A stretch of 64,000 bases of DNA from Bacteroidota bacterium (GCA_021779195.1 JAJYBB010000001.1:183735-247734), one strand, 5' to 3'; positions 19,553 through 29,794 are shown, numbered from the stretch's first letter. Program-made: numbers and translations. The notes: generated by a model from the sequence alone, not told the origin.

Positions 19553-22500
19553 ATGCGATGTAATGAAAATCACAAATTTATTCCTTACTTTTGCGTTATA
19601 AAGAACAAAGGTATAAAAAAAACGGCTAACATATTACTGAATGTAGTTGCAGGATTCTTACTGATCTTTGCATCTTTACCTATTTTGCTGAAATTCAGCA
19701 ATGTACAAAATTACATTGTTCAAACCATCGTGAGCGATTTTTCTTCGCGATTTAATACAAAAGTAAGTGTTGGCAAAATTGATTATAAATTATTTAATAC
19801 GATAGCCTTAGAAGATTTTTATATTGCTGATCAACAAGGCGATACATTATTATATTCTCATGACTCGAGAGCACATTTCAGATTTTGGAAATTATTGAGT
19901 GGAAACTTTAGTTTCAAATCAGTATCATTCAATGGGTTGTATGGAAACCTGAAAATAGATAAAAAAGGGCATTCAAATCTTGATTTTATCATCAAAGCGC
20001 TTCAATCGAACTCGAATAAACCTTCAAATGTTTCGTACCAGATTAATCAATTCAGCCTGCATAACTGCAGCTTTCGTTATACCGATCAAAGACAGTCATT
20101 CCCTTCTCTCAAAGGTGTTTTTAATCCCGGTAAATTATGTTTCAGACAAATCAATGCTGAAGTTATTCTTAAAAAATTAAAAAAAGACAGCCTTAATGCC
20201 GAAATCAATTCGTTGAGTGCCGTTGAACAATCGGGATTTTCGTTGACCAACTTTTCCACAAAAATCGCGGGCACTTCACATGGTGTTCGCATTCCATTTA
20301 TTGACATACGTTTACCTCAATCGCGAATATCTTTTGAAGATATTTCTTTAAAAGTTGACAGTCTGTCTGATTTAAAGGACTTTACAAATAAAGTAAGAAT
20401 ACAAGCGCACATTCTTGAATCTAATTTAGCACTTTCCGATTTAAAATGTTTTGTTCCTGAATTTAGAAAGACTCGTGGCATAGCAACTATCAGTGGAATA
20501 ATAAATGGGCGCGTCTCAAATTTGCGTTTTCAAAAAATGGAAATTAAATACGGGAAAACATTCCGACTTAATGCCGACTTGGATGTTAACGGGTTACCAA
20601 ATTTGGCTGATGCTTTTATATATGGAAAAATTAATGAATTAAAAGTCGAAAAGTATGATTTACAAGATATTGTTTCTGATTTTACGCATAGCCCGTTCTT
20701 ATTACCAAACGAATTGAACCAATTGGGTATTGTTCATTACAAAGGGAATATTACAGGATTTTTAGGTAATTTGGTGGTTTATGGAAACTTAAGCACCAAC
20801 TTGGGAAGCATCTCCACTGATATCTTATTGCAATTAGAAAACCAACTGCGCGATTTGAAATATAATGGAACTGTAAAAACAACAAATTTTCAGTTAGGTA
20901 AATTGCTCGTTTCAAAGCAAGTAGGAAATGTGTCGTTTCAAATAAACACTCAAGGTTCTAAAAAATATAACAAACCGTTACAAGGAATTATTGATGCCAA
21001 AGTACCTGAATTTCAATATAATAATTATTCATATCGAGATATCCAGTTCAATGGGAAATATGATGGTACTGGATTCGATGGAAATATCGACGTTAAAGAT
21101 GATAATATCACGGCTTCCTTTAAAGGAATTATCGATTTGACCCAAAAGCTTCCAATATATGATTTCAATTTGAACTTAAAAAATACAAATTTATATGCGC
21201 TGCATCTGATTAATAGTTATCCGAATGCCACTTTGTCATTTGTAGGAAAAACCAATATGGTAGGCAATTCATTTGATAATATTAATGGATTTGTTCGATT
21301 TGACAGCATTCAATTCCATAATGCAGGCAAAGTGCTCAATGTTGATCAACTTTATTTTGCATCTCGGATTAATGGTGATGTAACTCGTTTCATTATTCAA
21401 TCAGACTTTGTGAACGGTTCATTATCAGGCGATTTCAATTACAGCTCATTAGGACAAACTTTCAATCGGGTTATTGCTGATTATTTACCATCGCTAAGTG
21501 CATCCAAAATTGACAGCAAAAATCATTTATCTAATCAGGTAAATGTTGATTTAGAATTTCAACCGTTGACTCCGCTTTTTGAAGTTTTTCAATTACCCTA
21601 CGAAATGTCCGGCGTTTCGACGCTTAAAGGTAAAGTTGATGATGGAACACATCAACTTGTTTTGGATGCCAATATCCCTTCATTCAAATCGAATAAATTA
21701 AATTTTGAAAACTTAACTTTAAGAGCCGAGAACCCCAATAAAAAGCTTCAGATTACTTCACGTGGATTACTTCACGGACAAGAAGATACCTATAGTTTAT
21801 TTTTACATTCAACGGCAGCTGACAATCAACTTTCGACCCAAATAGGTTGGCAAAATTCCCGTGAAATTACAAATGCAGGTGAAATTCAGGCATTAATTAA
21901 TTTTAAAAACAAAAATGGAAAAACAAATACGTATTTAACATTGTTGCCCACCCAGGTAATTATTGCTGATTCAGTTTGGAATATTCATCGCTGCAACATA
22001 GATTTTAATTCCGATAGCACGATTCAGATTAAAAATTTCCGTTTTGATTGTAACAGGCAATTTATTCATGCTGATGGATTGGCTTCATCTCGTCAAACGG
22101 ATAGCATTCAGGTAGAGATGAATGATATTAGTCTGGCTTTTATCTTTAATTTACTGAAATTAAAAGGAATTCATATTGATGGTATGGCTACCGGAAAAGC
22201 AACTTTGAAGAGTATTTTGAAAGCCCCTATTTTCGAAGCTGGAATAGCAGTTAAAGATTTTACATTGAATTACAAACCCATCGCTGATGCAAATATAGTG
22301 GCCACTTGGGATAAAGTTCATCAACTTGTACTCGGCAATGGAATTTTTACTGACAAGCAACAACATCTTGTGGCGATTGGAACCGGTTTTTTTGACCCTA
22401 AAGCCGATTCGTTAGACTTTACTTTTGACCTCAAAAAATTTAATATTGCATTCTTAAATCCATACCTATCAAGTGTGGTACAAAATTTTAATGGAAATGG

Positions 22501-24058
22501 AAGTGGAAAAATCAGAATGTTTGGACCTACAAAAAAAATAGTATTTGAAGGAGATGCATTTATCAAGGGAGGCGAAGCTTCTGTTAAACTTCTCGGCACC
22601 ACCTATACATTTAACGATTCAATCCATTTGCAAACAAAAGCAATTGTCCTAAAAAATATTACTATATATGATCAGGAAAAAAATCGAGGTTCCATTTCAG
22701 GTTTAATAACCCACGACGGTATTTTTAAAGATATGAAATACGACGTCAACATTCGAAGCAACAACATTTTAGGGATGGATACACACGCCGAAGACAATGA
22801 TTACTTTTTCGGAAAAGCATATGCTAATGGTACTGTTCATATTTTCGGAGATGAAAAGGAGGCTAATATTTTTGTAAATGCAGTTTCGCAGCCTCGAACA
22901 AAATGCTTTATTCAAATGGGAGGTGCTTCTAAAGCTTCGGATAACAGTTTTATTACTTTTGTGAATAATCGCGTATATGCAAATCAAACACAAGTTAGTC
23001 AGCCAAAACCTGAAAGTGCATTCAATGTTAAAGTAAATCTTCAGGTAGAAATAACACCTAATGCAGATATGGAACTGATAGTTGATCCAAAAGCCGGAGA
23101 TATGATAACTGGAAATGGTAATGGTAATTTGCGCGTGGAATTTGATACGTTCTCCAATTTAAAACTTTATGGGACGTATATCATCGACAATGGGTATTAT
23201 TTATTTACCATGCAAAATCTATTTCGAAAAGAATTTAAAATAGATCAGGGAAGCACCATTTCATGGACAGGTGATCCATTTAAAGCACAGGTAAATATCA
23301 GAGCATTATATCCGCTCACTGTTTCGCTCAAAGATTTGGCAGGAAATCAGGTAAGTAATAATATGCGTTCCACTGTTCCGGTGAATTGTGTTCTGAAACT
23401 TACCGATAACCTAATGAAACCGACGATTAAATTCGATATTGATTTGCCTCAAAGCGATGAAGGCATAAAACAATTGGTGAAAAATATTGTTAATACAGAT
23501 GAAATGATGAATCGTCAAATACTTTATCTTCTGGTTTTCAATAAATTTTATACGCCGGATTACATGCGTACCAATACCACAAATACTAATTTTGCTACGA
23601 ACGAAGGGCTCTCTCTTTTAACATCTACTGCCAGTGCTCAAATCAATAATTGGTTGTCCCAAATGGTGAATAATGTGACTGTTGGACTCGATTATCAACA
23701 ATCTAACCTGACAAGCGGTAACGAATATCAGGCACAAGCTCAAATTCTATATCAACCGAACAACCGATTAATAGTGAATGGAAACTTCGGTTACAGAATT
23801 GATAACCTTTCGAATAGCACCAATAGATTTATAGGCGATGTAGATTTGGAATACTTATTGACTGAATCAGGGAAATTACGATTTAAAGCCTATAATCATA
23901 CTGTCGACAGATATTATCTTGGTAGCGCAAAGCTTTCGCAGGGTTTGGGATTTGTTTACAAAGAAGATTTTGCATCTGTCGACGATTTACTAAAGTATTA
24001 TTGGCATTTATTAAGTGGAAACAAGATTAAAAAAAATGATGAAACCAAAAAAAAATAA
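19553..24058 (+). CDS. tamB: TamB-like translocation/assembly module (AsmA/DUF490 superfamily)
   Basis: Large inner-membrane-anchored periplasmic protein with an elongated beta-taco fold, thought to move phospholipids or help outer-membrane protein assembly. The 1501-aa chain has one N-terminal membrane segment (about residues 26-48, ILLNVVAGFLLIFASLPILL), then beta-rich repeats and a C-terminal TamB (DUF490) domain from about residue 1150, including DNGYYLFTMQNLFRKEF and LPQSDEGIKQLVKNIVNTDE. The start is uncertain: the ATG at 19553 is the only ATG before the membrane segment, but a strong -7-like element sits 33 bp inside the reading frame. It is followed by, and overlaps, a DUF3256 gene. 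Confidence 0.88.
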   Translation: MRCNENHKFIPYFCVIKNKGIKKTANILLNVVAGFLLIFASLPILLKFSNVQNYIVQTIVSDFSSRFNTKVSVGKIDYKLFNTIALEDFYIADQQGDTLLYSHDSRAHFRFWKLLSGNFSFKSVSFNGLYGNLKIDKKGHSNLDFIIKALQSNSNKPSNVSYQINQFSLHNCSFRYTDQRQSFPSLKGVFNPGKLCFRQINAEVILKKLKKDSLNAEINSLSAVEQSGFSLTNFSTKIAGTSHGVRIPFIDIRLPQSRISFEDISLKVDSLSDLKDFTNKVRIQAHILESNLALSDLKCFVPEFRKTRGIATISGIINGRVSNLRFQKMEIKYGKTFRLNADLDVNGLPNLADAFIYGKINELKVEKYDLQDIVSDFTHSPFLLPNELNQLGIVHYKGNITGFLGNLVVYGNLSTNLGSISTDILLQLENQLRDLKYNGTVKTTNFQLGKLLVSKQVGNVSFQINTQGSKKYNKPLQGIIDAKVPEFQYNNYSYRDIQFNGKYDGTGFDGNIDVKDDNITASFKGIIDLTQKLPIYDFNLNLKNTNLYALHLINSYPNATLSFVGKTNMVGNSFDNINGFVRFDSIQFHNAGKVLNVDQLYFASRINGDVTRFIIQSDFVNGSLSGDFNYSSLGQTFNRVIADYLPSLSASKIDSKNHLSNQVNVDLEFQPLTPLFEVFQLPYEMSGVSTLKGKVDDGTHQLVLDANIPSFKSNKLNFENLTLRAENPNKKLQITSRGLLHGQEDTYSLFLHSTAADNQLSTQIGWQNSREITNAGEIQALINFKNKNGKTNTYLTLLPTQVIIADSVWNIHRCNIDFNSDSTIQIKNFRFDCNRQFIHADGLASSRQTDSIQVEMNDISLAFIFNLLKLKGIHIDGMATGKATLKSILKAPIFEAGIAVKDFTLNYKPIADANIVATWDKVHQLVLGNGIFTDKQQHLVAIGTGFFDPKADSLDFTFDLKKFNIAFLNPYLSSVVQNFNGNGSGKIRMFGPTKKIVFEGDAFIKGGEASVKLLGTTYTFNDSIHLQTKAIVLKNITIYDQEKNRGSISGLITHDGIFKDMKYDVNIRSNNILGMDTHAEDNDYFFGKAYANGTVHIFGDEKEANIFVNAVSQPRTKCFIQMGGASKASDNSFITFVNNRVYANQTQVSQPKPESAFNVKVNLQVEITPNADMELIVDPKAGDMITGNGNGNLRVEFDTFSNLKLYGTYIIDNGYYLFTMQNLFRKEFKIDQGSTISWTGDPFKAQVNIRALYPLTVSLKDLAGNQVSNNMRSTVPVNCVLKLTDNLMKPTIKFDIDLPQSDEGIKQLVKNIVNTDEMMNRQILYLLVFNKFYTPDYMRTNTTNTNFATNEGLSLLTSTASAQINNWLSQMVNNVTVGLDYQQSNLTSGNEYQAQAQILYQPNNRLIVNGNFGYRIDNLSNSTNRFIGDVDLEYLLTESGKLRFKAYNHTVDRYYLGSAKLSQGLGFVYKEDFASVDDLLKYYWHLLSGNKIKKNDETKKK
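19586..19594 (+). promoter_or_regulatory. Promoter-like TACTTTTGC inside the 5' end of tamB
   Basis: Exact match to the Bacteroidota -7 element but lacking a TTG at the right distance upstream. If used, transcription would begin after the annotated ATG, and translation would need a non-ATG start. A second, weaker candidate (TATATTTAC, about 19537-19545, with TTG upstream) would place the start just before the ATG. Confidence 0.35.
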
Positions 24059-24701
24059 AGCATTTTATTTGCTGGGTCTCTTAGCCTTTTTGGCTGTTAC
24101 ACTGTCGGCACAAAACATCGAAAAATTGTATGTGAATATGCCTGATGGGCTTAATCCTACGATTTCGAAGCAAAATAGATTAGAATTAGTGGAGTATTAT
24201 AAAGCTAATCAGGGAGATACTACTCAAAATCGGTTTGGTAACAAAGTCCAAATTCTGGTATATGATTCAGTTCAATCCTATCTTGTAGTGAGAAATACAG
24301 CCCAATCAACTTTTGAAATGAAATTGTTCCACCTTGCCTCAAAACCCGTAATTGGCATTATTCAAACTGTTTGCAGTCCAATATGTCAATCGATTATTCA
24401 ATTTTACGATACGGCATGGGCTCCTGTTCCCCTAAAATTTACGATTCCTCCAGTTTCCGAGTGGCTTGACTCCAAATTAATTCAATCGTCTGATATAGAT
24501 GCACGGTGGATAAAGAATGCATTATCTATCAACTTTGTAACTCTTACATTTAGTAGAACCGGTGAAAGTATCTTGGCAAAGAATAATACATTGCAATTTC
24601 TGAGTGATGCCGACCGCAAAACGATTCAGCCTTATTTTATTGATAAAACATTGAAATTTCAATCAACCGGACAGAAATGGAAATTGGTATCGTATAAATA
24701 A
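24039..24701 (+). CDS. DUF3256 family secreted protein
   Basis: Protein of about 220 aa of a family with no assigned function that I associate with Bacteroidota. After a short basic N terminus there is a clear signal peptide (AFYLLGLLAFLAVTLSAQ), so the product is exported. The mature part begins with a domain reading MPDGLNPTISKQNRLELVEYYKAN, which I take as typical of DUF3256. The start is chosen at the Met-Lys-Pro-Lys directly before the signal peptide; in-frame Mets at 24015 and 24036 are alternatives, and all overlap the end of tamB, which implies translational coupling. The link to TamB hints at an envelope role, but this is inference. A strong terminator begins at the stop codon. Confidence 0.75.
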   Translation: MKPKKNKAFYLLGLLAFLAVTLSAQNIEKLYVNMPDGLNPTISKQNRLELVEYYKANQGDTTQNRFGNKVQILVYDSVQSYLVVRNTAQSTFEMKLFHLASKPVIGIIQTVCSPICQSIIQFYDTAWAPVPLKFTIPPVSEWLDSKLIQSSDIDARWIKNALSINFVTLTFSRTGESILAKNNTLQFLSDADRKTIQPYFIDKTLKFQSTGQKWKLVSYK

Positions 24702-24736
24702 AAAGACTTCGGAACACATAGTTCCGAAGTCTTTTT
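24701..24736. terminator. Bidirectional terminator between DUF3256 gene and rpmE2
   Basis: Perfect 15-bp stem (24701-24715 with 24721-24735) and 5-nt loop, with A-run on the left and T-run on the right, so it can stop transcription from both convergent genes. It includes the last base of the DUF3256 stop codon. Confidence 0.9.
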
Positions 24737-24754
24737 GTATTGGGCAATGAAGAT

Positions 24755-25015
24755 TTATTTTTTTGCTTCCATGCGTTTAGCATATCGATTCATAAACTTA
24801 TCTACACGTCCGGCAGTATCAACCAATTTTGATTTACCGGTGTAAAAAGGATGTGATGAACTGGAAATATCCAGTTTAACTAATGGATAATTAACTCCGT
24901 CAATATCGATAGTTTCTTTTGAATTTACAGTCGATCGTGAAATAAATGTTTCACCATTCGACATATCTTTGAATACTACCGTACGATAACTTTCTGGATG
25001 AATTCCGCTTTTCAT
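24755..25015 (-). CDS. rpmE2: 50S ribosomal protein L31, type B (zinc-independent)
   Basis: Ribosomal large-subunit protein at the central protuberance. The 86-aa length, the start MKSGIHPESY and the block HPFYTGKSKLVDTAGRVDKF are those of type B L31. It has no CxxC pairs, so it does not bind zinc. In many bacteria type B replaces zinc-containing L31 under zinc limitation, but many Bacteroidota have only this type, so no Zur control should be assumed. It has its own strong promoter and terminator. Confidence 0.97.
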   Translation of the reverse strand: MKSGIHPESYRTVVFKDMSNGETFISRSTVNSKETIDIDGVNYPLVKLDISSSSHPFYTGKSKLVDTAGRVDKFMNRYAKRMEAKK

Positions 25016-25059
25016 ATCTGTATGTTTTTATTTATTTTTCGTGCGTTACATTTGGGCTT

Positions 25060-25090
25060 GCAAAAGTACTAATTTTCATCGAATTGTCAA
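25060..25090 (-). promoter_or_regulatory. Promoter of rpmE2
   Basis: On the minus strand: TTG (25090-25088), 19-nt spacer, TACTTTTGC (25068-25060). It gives a 5' leader of roughly 40 nt before the rpmE2 ATG. Confidence 0.8.
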
Positions 25091-25199
25091 ACAATTTTTG
25101 ATTTTTTTATTTTGCTACATCGATATATTTTAGCCAATTTAAATTTGAAAAATAAAAAAAAAGAGAGTATTGATAACATATCATTGATATACAGATGCT

Positions 25200-26105
25200 T
25201 TATCTGGAGCCGAGGTATAAAAATATCATTCCGATAAGCACACCGATTATATCAATAATTTTTAGTTTTATATTTTTATCTTTCATGATAATAGCTCCAT
25301 ACAAAAAAGGAACAATAAAACCTGAACGCCGGATAGTTGATACAACCGAAATCATTGAATTTGGAATGGATAAAGCATAAAAGTACACAAAATCGGCGGT
25401 TACGAGAAATAATGAAATCCAGAAAATGGCCCACTTAAAATGAAATGGAGTAGTCTTTTTTCGGGTTGGAGCCCAAAGGAATAATGTGATCAATCCCATA
25501 ATAAATGCTTGATAAAAAGTATAATACACCTGTACGGACATGACATCATATCTTTTCATAAGGTATTTGTCGTAAAGTCCACTTAAAGCACCCACTAAAG
25601 TTGCCATTACGATATACCAAAACCATTTGTTCGTTCGAAGTGAAATACCTTCTTTTTTCCCCACTACTGAAAACATAAAAAATGACAACAGCGTAATACC
25701 TACTCCCACTGTTTGAAATGTATTGAGCTTTTCTCCAAAAATAAGTAAAGCACCCAAAACCGTCCAAACAGGCTGTGTCGCTTTAATGGGCGAAGCCAAT
25801 GATATGGGCAAGTGTTTCAATGCAAAATAAGCAAAGAGCCACGATGTGAGCACAATAATTGCTTTAATAAAAAATAATAGATGAGCATGAAAATCTACCT
25901 GAGGCACAAAGAAAATACTGTGCTGAAGCGAAGATGGAAAACACACTGAAAGCACAAAGAATGGTAAAAGTGTAACACAAGAAAATAAAATAGAAATAAA
26001 AATGACAGGGATAACAGCATTTTCTTCCAACGATACTTTTTTAAACACTTCGTACGATCCCAATAAAATCGCTGAAATAAAGGCAAGAAATAACCACATA
26101 AGCAC
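25200..26105 (-). CDS. EamA-family (DMT) transporter
   Basis: Inner-membrane protein of 301 aa with about ten hydrophobic helices arranged as two EamA repeats (about residues 1-140 and 155-300). The first repeat carries the typical LASPIKATQPVWTVLGALLIFGEK block. Family members export amino acids or other metabolites, or move sugars; the substrate cannot be read from sequence. It starts 27 bp after the truA stop on the same strand and is probably expressed with it. Confidence 0.85.
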   Translation of the reverse strand: MLMWLFLAFISAILLGSYEVFKKVSLEENAVIPVIFISILFSCVTLLPFFVLSVCFPSSLQHSIFFVPQVDFHAHLLFFIKAIIVLTSWLFAYFALKHLPISLASPIKATQPVWTVLGALLIFGEKLNTFQTVGVGITLLSFFMFSVVGKKEGISLRTNKWFWYIVMATLVGALSGLYDKYLMKRYDVMSVQVYYTFYQAFIMGLITLFLWAPTRKKTTPFHFKWAIFWISLFLVTADFVYFYALSIPNSMISVVSTIRRSGFIVPFLYGAIIMKDKNIKLKIIDIIGVLIGMIFLYLGSR

Positions 26106-26132
26106 TAAAAAAATCCCAAATAAGAATTCAGA

Positions 26133-26918
26133 TTAAATAAATATATTTTCCGGATATTGAATATCAACTAAATAAAGTCCATGAGCCGGAACGGAAGTTC
26201 CGGCAAGACAACGATCCTGAGCTTCGATTACTTTTCGAAACTGTTCTAAACTCATACGATGACGACCTACTTCCAACAGTGTACCCACAACTGCACGTAC
26301 CATATTTCGCAAAAAACGATCGGCTTGGATACTGAAAATCCATTCATCGTTGCACGTTGACCAAACTGCCTCATTGATCTGACAATGATTTGTTTTAACA
26401 TCAGTATGCAATTTGCTAAAACTAGTGAAATCATAATATTCCTTCAGCGTTGCAGCTGCCAAATTCATCATCTCAAAATCCAAATTGCCATGCAGCTTTG
26501 CGGCTAATTCATTTTTGAAAACGTTTTTTGAAAAAATCAAATGGTACTCGTATCTACGTGAAATTGCATCAAAACGGGCATGCGCTTCATTCTTAACTTG
26601 TGCTATTTTTGAAACGGCAATATCTTTAGGTAATAAACTATTTAGTTTTTGCACTACGTCAATCCCCGCAAGAAGCTCTGAAAGTACGTCAAAATGAGCC
26701 ACCATTAATTGTGCATGTACTCCTGTGTCCGTTCGCCCGGCTCCGGTCAACTCAATTTCAGTTCTCAAGATAGTACTTAAAGCCTTGGTAAGCACTTCCT
26801 GCACCGACAATCCATTGGGTTGAATTTGCCAACCATGATATGCCGTTCCTTTATATGAAAAATATAGAAAATATCGATTCCGCACATTTAAACGATTTAT
26901 GATGAATGAAACAGTCAA
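26133..26918 (-). CDS. truA: tRNA pseudouridine(38-40) synthase TruA
   Basis: Makes pseudouridine at positions 38-40 of the tRNA anticodon arm. The catalytic aspartate is in [11 protein letters not shown] (about residue 62), and other conserved blocks are [15 protein letters not shown] near the N terminus, ISRRYEYHL, and [17 protein letters not shown] in the C-terminal domain. Length 261 aa is normal. The N terminus has about 15 residues before the usual start region, and no other Met is available, so the start is kept. Confidence 0.95.
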   Translation of the reverse strand: MTVSFIINRLNVRNRYFLYFSYKGTAYHGWQIQPNGLSVQEVLTKALSTILRTEIELTGAGRTDTGVHAQLMVAHFDVLSELLAGIDVVQKLNSLLPKDIAVSKIAQVKNEAHARFDAISRRYEYHLIFSKNVFKNELAAKLHGNLDFEMMNLAAATLKEYYDFTSFSKLHTDVKTNHCQINEAVWSTCNDEWIFSIQADRFLRNMVRAVVGTLLEVGRHRMSLEQFRKVIEAQDRCLAGTSVPAHGLYLVDIQYPENIFI

Positions 26919-26996
26919 CTTTACGGACTTTCATTAAAATCTTGGTACATATTCTTGACACGCACACAAAATCATGGGCATCGGCATGCTGTCAGT

Positions 26997-27021
26997 GATT
27001 CTTGATTCTTGATTCTTGATT
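26997..27021. repeat. Short tandem repeat, GATTCTT x 3.5
   Basis: Three perfect copies of the 7-mer GATTCTT plus GATT lie between fadD and truA. It is non-coding; length changes by slippage are possible but no function is evident. Confidence 0.8.
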
Positions 27022-27047
27022 ACAAATTTACAAATCTTCCTCCCACT

Positions 27048-28811
27048 TTATTGAAACATTTTTTCTATTCTGTCGGCATAGAATTGTTCAATCACATTTC
27101 GTTTAATTTTGAGGGTTGGAGAAAGAAAATCGTTTTCGGTAGACCATTCCTCATGAACCAATTGATATCGTTTCACTTGTTCGAAATCACCAAAAAATTG
27201 ATTGTATTTTTTAACTTCTTCAGCATATCGCATTTGCACATTTTGATCATTAATCATCATATTATTAGAAGTATATTGAATTTTATGTTTTAAACACCAC
27301 GATTTAAGATAAACAAAATCAGGAACAATAAGTGCTGCTGCAAATTTTTTATTTTCTCCTACAACGATCATGTTATCAATAAATGGAGATTCGGTAAATT
27401 TTGATTCGATTGACTGAGGATTAACATACTTTCCGAATGATGTTTTGAAAATACTTTTTAATCTGCCAGTAATAATTAACTGTCCTTCAGATGTGAATTT
27501 TCCGGTATCGCCAGTATGAAACCAACCTTCAGCATCAATAAGCTCTGCGGTAAGCTCAGGATCTTTATAATAACCAATCATCACGTTGTGTCCTCGGCAA
27601 ATAATTTCGTTGCGATCTGCTAATTTAACCTCGACACCCGGTAAAGGCAGACCAACTGTACCAAATCTACGTCCATGTTTTACCCGTTGACTGACAGCTA
27701 TAACCGGAGATGTTTCACTTAGTCCGTATCCTTCAAATACCGGCATACCGATCGCCGAAAAAAAGGATGCAATATGTGGTTGTATTGCCGAACCACCAGA
27801 AACAACAATATCAAAATTTCCTCCAATTGCCGCTCTCCACTTCGAGTAAATGAGTTTATCTGCAATTTTAAGTTCTAACTTCATCCAGCTGCTCATGCCA
27901 TCTAATTGATAATGTGTTGCTAAACTGAATGCCCAATAATAGATTCTGTGTTGAATGAAAGGTAATTTTTTACCGGATAAATAGAGTTTATCGTAAATTT
28001 TTTCGAGTAATCGGGGTACTGCCGACATCATAGTAGGATTCACTTCTTTGATATTGTCGGCTATCGTTGCCAAGCTTTCGGCATAATATACTGACATGCC
28101 TAGATATTGATATAAATACACCAACATTCGTTCATACGCATGACAAAGAGGCAAGAAGCTCAATGCTGTTTTGCTCCAAGTAGCGGGTATCGTCTTTAAA
28201 CTTTTCAGTTGATTCACGATATTGCTATGAGAGAGCATTACCCCTTTTGGGTATCCGGTTGTGCCGGATGTATAAATAATCGTGGCTAAATCTTCAGCTT
28301 TTATTGCGGTTTTGAGTTCAATTAATTTTTCGGGCTGTGGATTGCTTTTCCCCAACTCAATCAGTTGATCTAAAAATGAAAATTCAGCTCCCTGATCAAT
28401 GAAAGTATATATATAACTTAATGATTTTATTTCAGGTAAAATTGGTTTAAGTTTATTTCTCAACTCTTTACCTTCAATGAAAATCATTTTCATTTCAGCA
28501 TGATTCAATATATGACGGTAATCATCTTGACTGATTGTAGGATAAATAGGAATTGAAATTGCTCCAATTTGCATGGTAGCAAAGTCAATCATATTCCATT
28601 CCGGTCGATTTCCACTCACAATTCCTACTTTATCGCCTTTTACAATTCCCAGTGCCAACATACCATAACTGATGTTGTTGGTCAATTCTACATATTTTTG
28701 AATACTGAATTTTTTCCATATCCCTTCTCGCTTGCAAGCTAATGCAGCATCCTGTTCAGGAAATTTTTCAAGATAATTATCCAATATATCAAATAATCGA
28801 GTAACTTCCAT
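27048..28811 (-). CDS. Long-chain acyl-CoA synthetase (AMP-forming)
   Basis: Activates fatty acids to acyl-CoA through acyl-AMP. The 587-aa ANL-superfamily enzyme shows the P-loop-like YTSGTTGYPKGVM (about residue 180), the adenine-binding GYGLSETSP, the hinge aspartate in FHTGDTGKF, and ITGRLKSIFKTSFGKYVNP with the C-terminal catalytic lysine region. It has no transmembrane segment and would work at the inner face of the membrane. It lies 76 bp after purU on the same strand. Chain-length preference is inferred from overall FadD-like (eukaryotic-type LACS) similarity; E. coli FadD itself is a looser match. Confidence 0.9.
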   Translation of the reverse strand: MEVTRLFDILDNYLEKFPEQDAALACKREGIWKKFSIQKYVELTNNISYGMLALGIVKGDKVGIVSGNRPEWNMIDFATMQIGAISIPIYPTISQDDYRHILNHAEMKMIFIEGKELRNKLKPILPEIKSLSYIYTFIDQGAEFSFLDQLIELGKSNPQPEKLIELKTAIKAEDLATIIYTSGTTGYPKGVMLSHSNIVNQLKSLKTIPATWSKTALSFLPLCHAYERMLVYLYQYLGMSVYYAESLATIADNIKEVNPTMMSAVPRLLEKIYDKLYLSGKKLPFIQHRIYYWAFSLATHYQLDGMSSWMKLELKIADKLIYSKWRAAIGGNFDIVVSGGSAIQPHIASFFSAIGMPVFEGYGLSETSPVIAVSQRVKHGRRFGTVGLPLPGVEVKLADRNEIICRGHNVMIGYYKDPELTAELIDAEGWFHTGDTGKFTSEGQLIITGRLKSIFKTSFGKYVNPQSIESKFTESPFIDNMIVVGENKKFAAALIVPDFVYLKSWCLKHKIQYTSNNMMINDQNVQMRYAEEVKKYNQFFGDFEQVKRYQLVHEEWSTENDFLSPTLKIKRNVIEQFYADRIEKMFQ

Positions 28812-28887
28812 AATATTATTTATTTAAGCATTAATAATTTATAATTTTGCTTTTATTATTATCTATGTCTTACTTCAAAACTACTGA

Positions 28888-29754
28888 TTACTGAAAAACA
28901 ACAGTACGGTTCTTATACGCTAAAATTTTACGTTCGATATGTTTTTCCACTGCATGTGAAAGAACAATTTTTTCTAAATCGCGCCCTTTTCTAATCAATT
29001 CATCCACTGTATCTTTATGTGAAATATGTGTTACATCCTGTTCAATAATGGGCCCTGCATCTAAATCTTCAGTAACATAATGACTGGTTGCTCCAATAAT
29101 TTTCACTCCGCGCTCATGAGCGGCATGATAAGGCTTTGCTCCAGCGAAAGCAGGCAAAAAAGAATGATGAATATTAATTATCCGGTTTGGATAATGTAAA
29201 ATAAAATCGGGCGAAAGCACTTGCATATAACGAGCTAACACACAAAATGTAATTTTATGTTTTTGAAGCAGTTTCAATTGGAGCGCTTCCTGCTCAACTT
29301 TATTTTCTTTGGTTATTGGCATATAATGATATTCAATCCCAAATCGATGCGCAACAGACTCCATATCCTGATGATTACTGATAATCAACGGAATCTCGAC
29401 GCGCCATTCGCCTGCAGCATATCTTGCCAATAAATCATAAAGACAATGAGGCATTTTTGAAACAAAAATAGCCATTCGCGGAATGGTTTCAGCAAAATAA
29501 AGCTTGAAATTCACCTGAAATCGAGTTGCAATTAAAGTATTGAAATACTCTTCGATTTTGTCTTTTGGGATCTGGAATTCCATTAAATCCCACTCCACAC
29601 GCATGAAAAATACTTTTTCTTCTCGATTTACATATTGGTCTAAATACAAGATATTTCCTTTATGCTGATTGATAAATTCGGTTACAACGGCTAAAATTCC
29701 AGGCCGATCAGGGCAGTACATCAAAAGCACCGCTGTATTTTCATTTTGCTCCAT
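28888..29754 (-). CDS. purU: Formyltetrahydrofolate deformylase PurU
   Basis: Hydrolyses 10-formyl-THF to THF and formate, balancing one-carbon pools. An N-terminal ACT domain (about 1-85, beginning LLMYCPDRPGILAVVTEF) senses methionine/glycine in known relatives. The C-terminal formyltransferase-like domain holds the Asn/His/Asp catalytic set: Asn and His in NIHHSFLPAF and Asp in EDLDAGPIIEQD. At 288 aa it is full length. MetH, another folate enzyme, is in the same window but far away. Confidence 0.95.
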   Translation of the reverse strand: MEQNENTAVLLMYCPDRPGILAVVTEFINQHKGNILYLDQYVNREEKVFFMRVEWDLMEFQIPKDKIEEYFNTLIATRFQVNFKLYFAETIPRMAIFVSKMPHCLYDLLARYAAGEWRVEIPLIISNHQDMESVAHRFGIEYHYMPITKENKVEQEALQLKLLQKHKITFCVLARYMQVLSPDFILHYPNRIINIHHSFLPAFAGAKPYHAAHERGVKIIGATSHYVTEDLDAGPIIEQDVTHISHKDTVDELIRKGRDLEKIVLSHAVEKHIERKILAYKNRTVVFQ

Positions 29755-29785
29755 CTTTCAATTGCTATTAATCTGTATACGAAAT

Positions 29786-29794
29786 GCAAAGGTA
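29786..29794 (-). promoter_or_regulatory. -7 promoter element of purU
   Basis: TACCTTTGC on the minus strand, about 32 bp before the purU ATG. A matching TTG at 19-20 nt was not found. Confidence 0.45.

Noticed and set aside
26997..27021. GATTCTT tandem repeat as a CRISPR or attachment site
   Set aside because: Seven-base units without spacers, and no cas gene or integrase in the window; it is a simple slippage repeat.
27009..27293. 94-aa plus-strand frame at the 3' end of the acyl-CoA ligase
   Set aside because: Antisense of fadD; Phe-rich composition from AT-rich complement.
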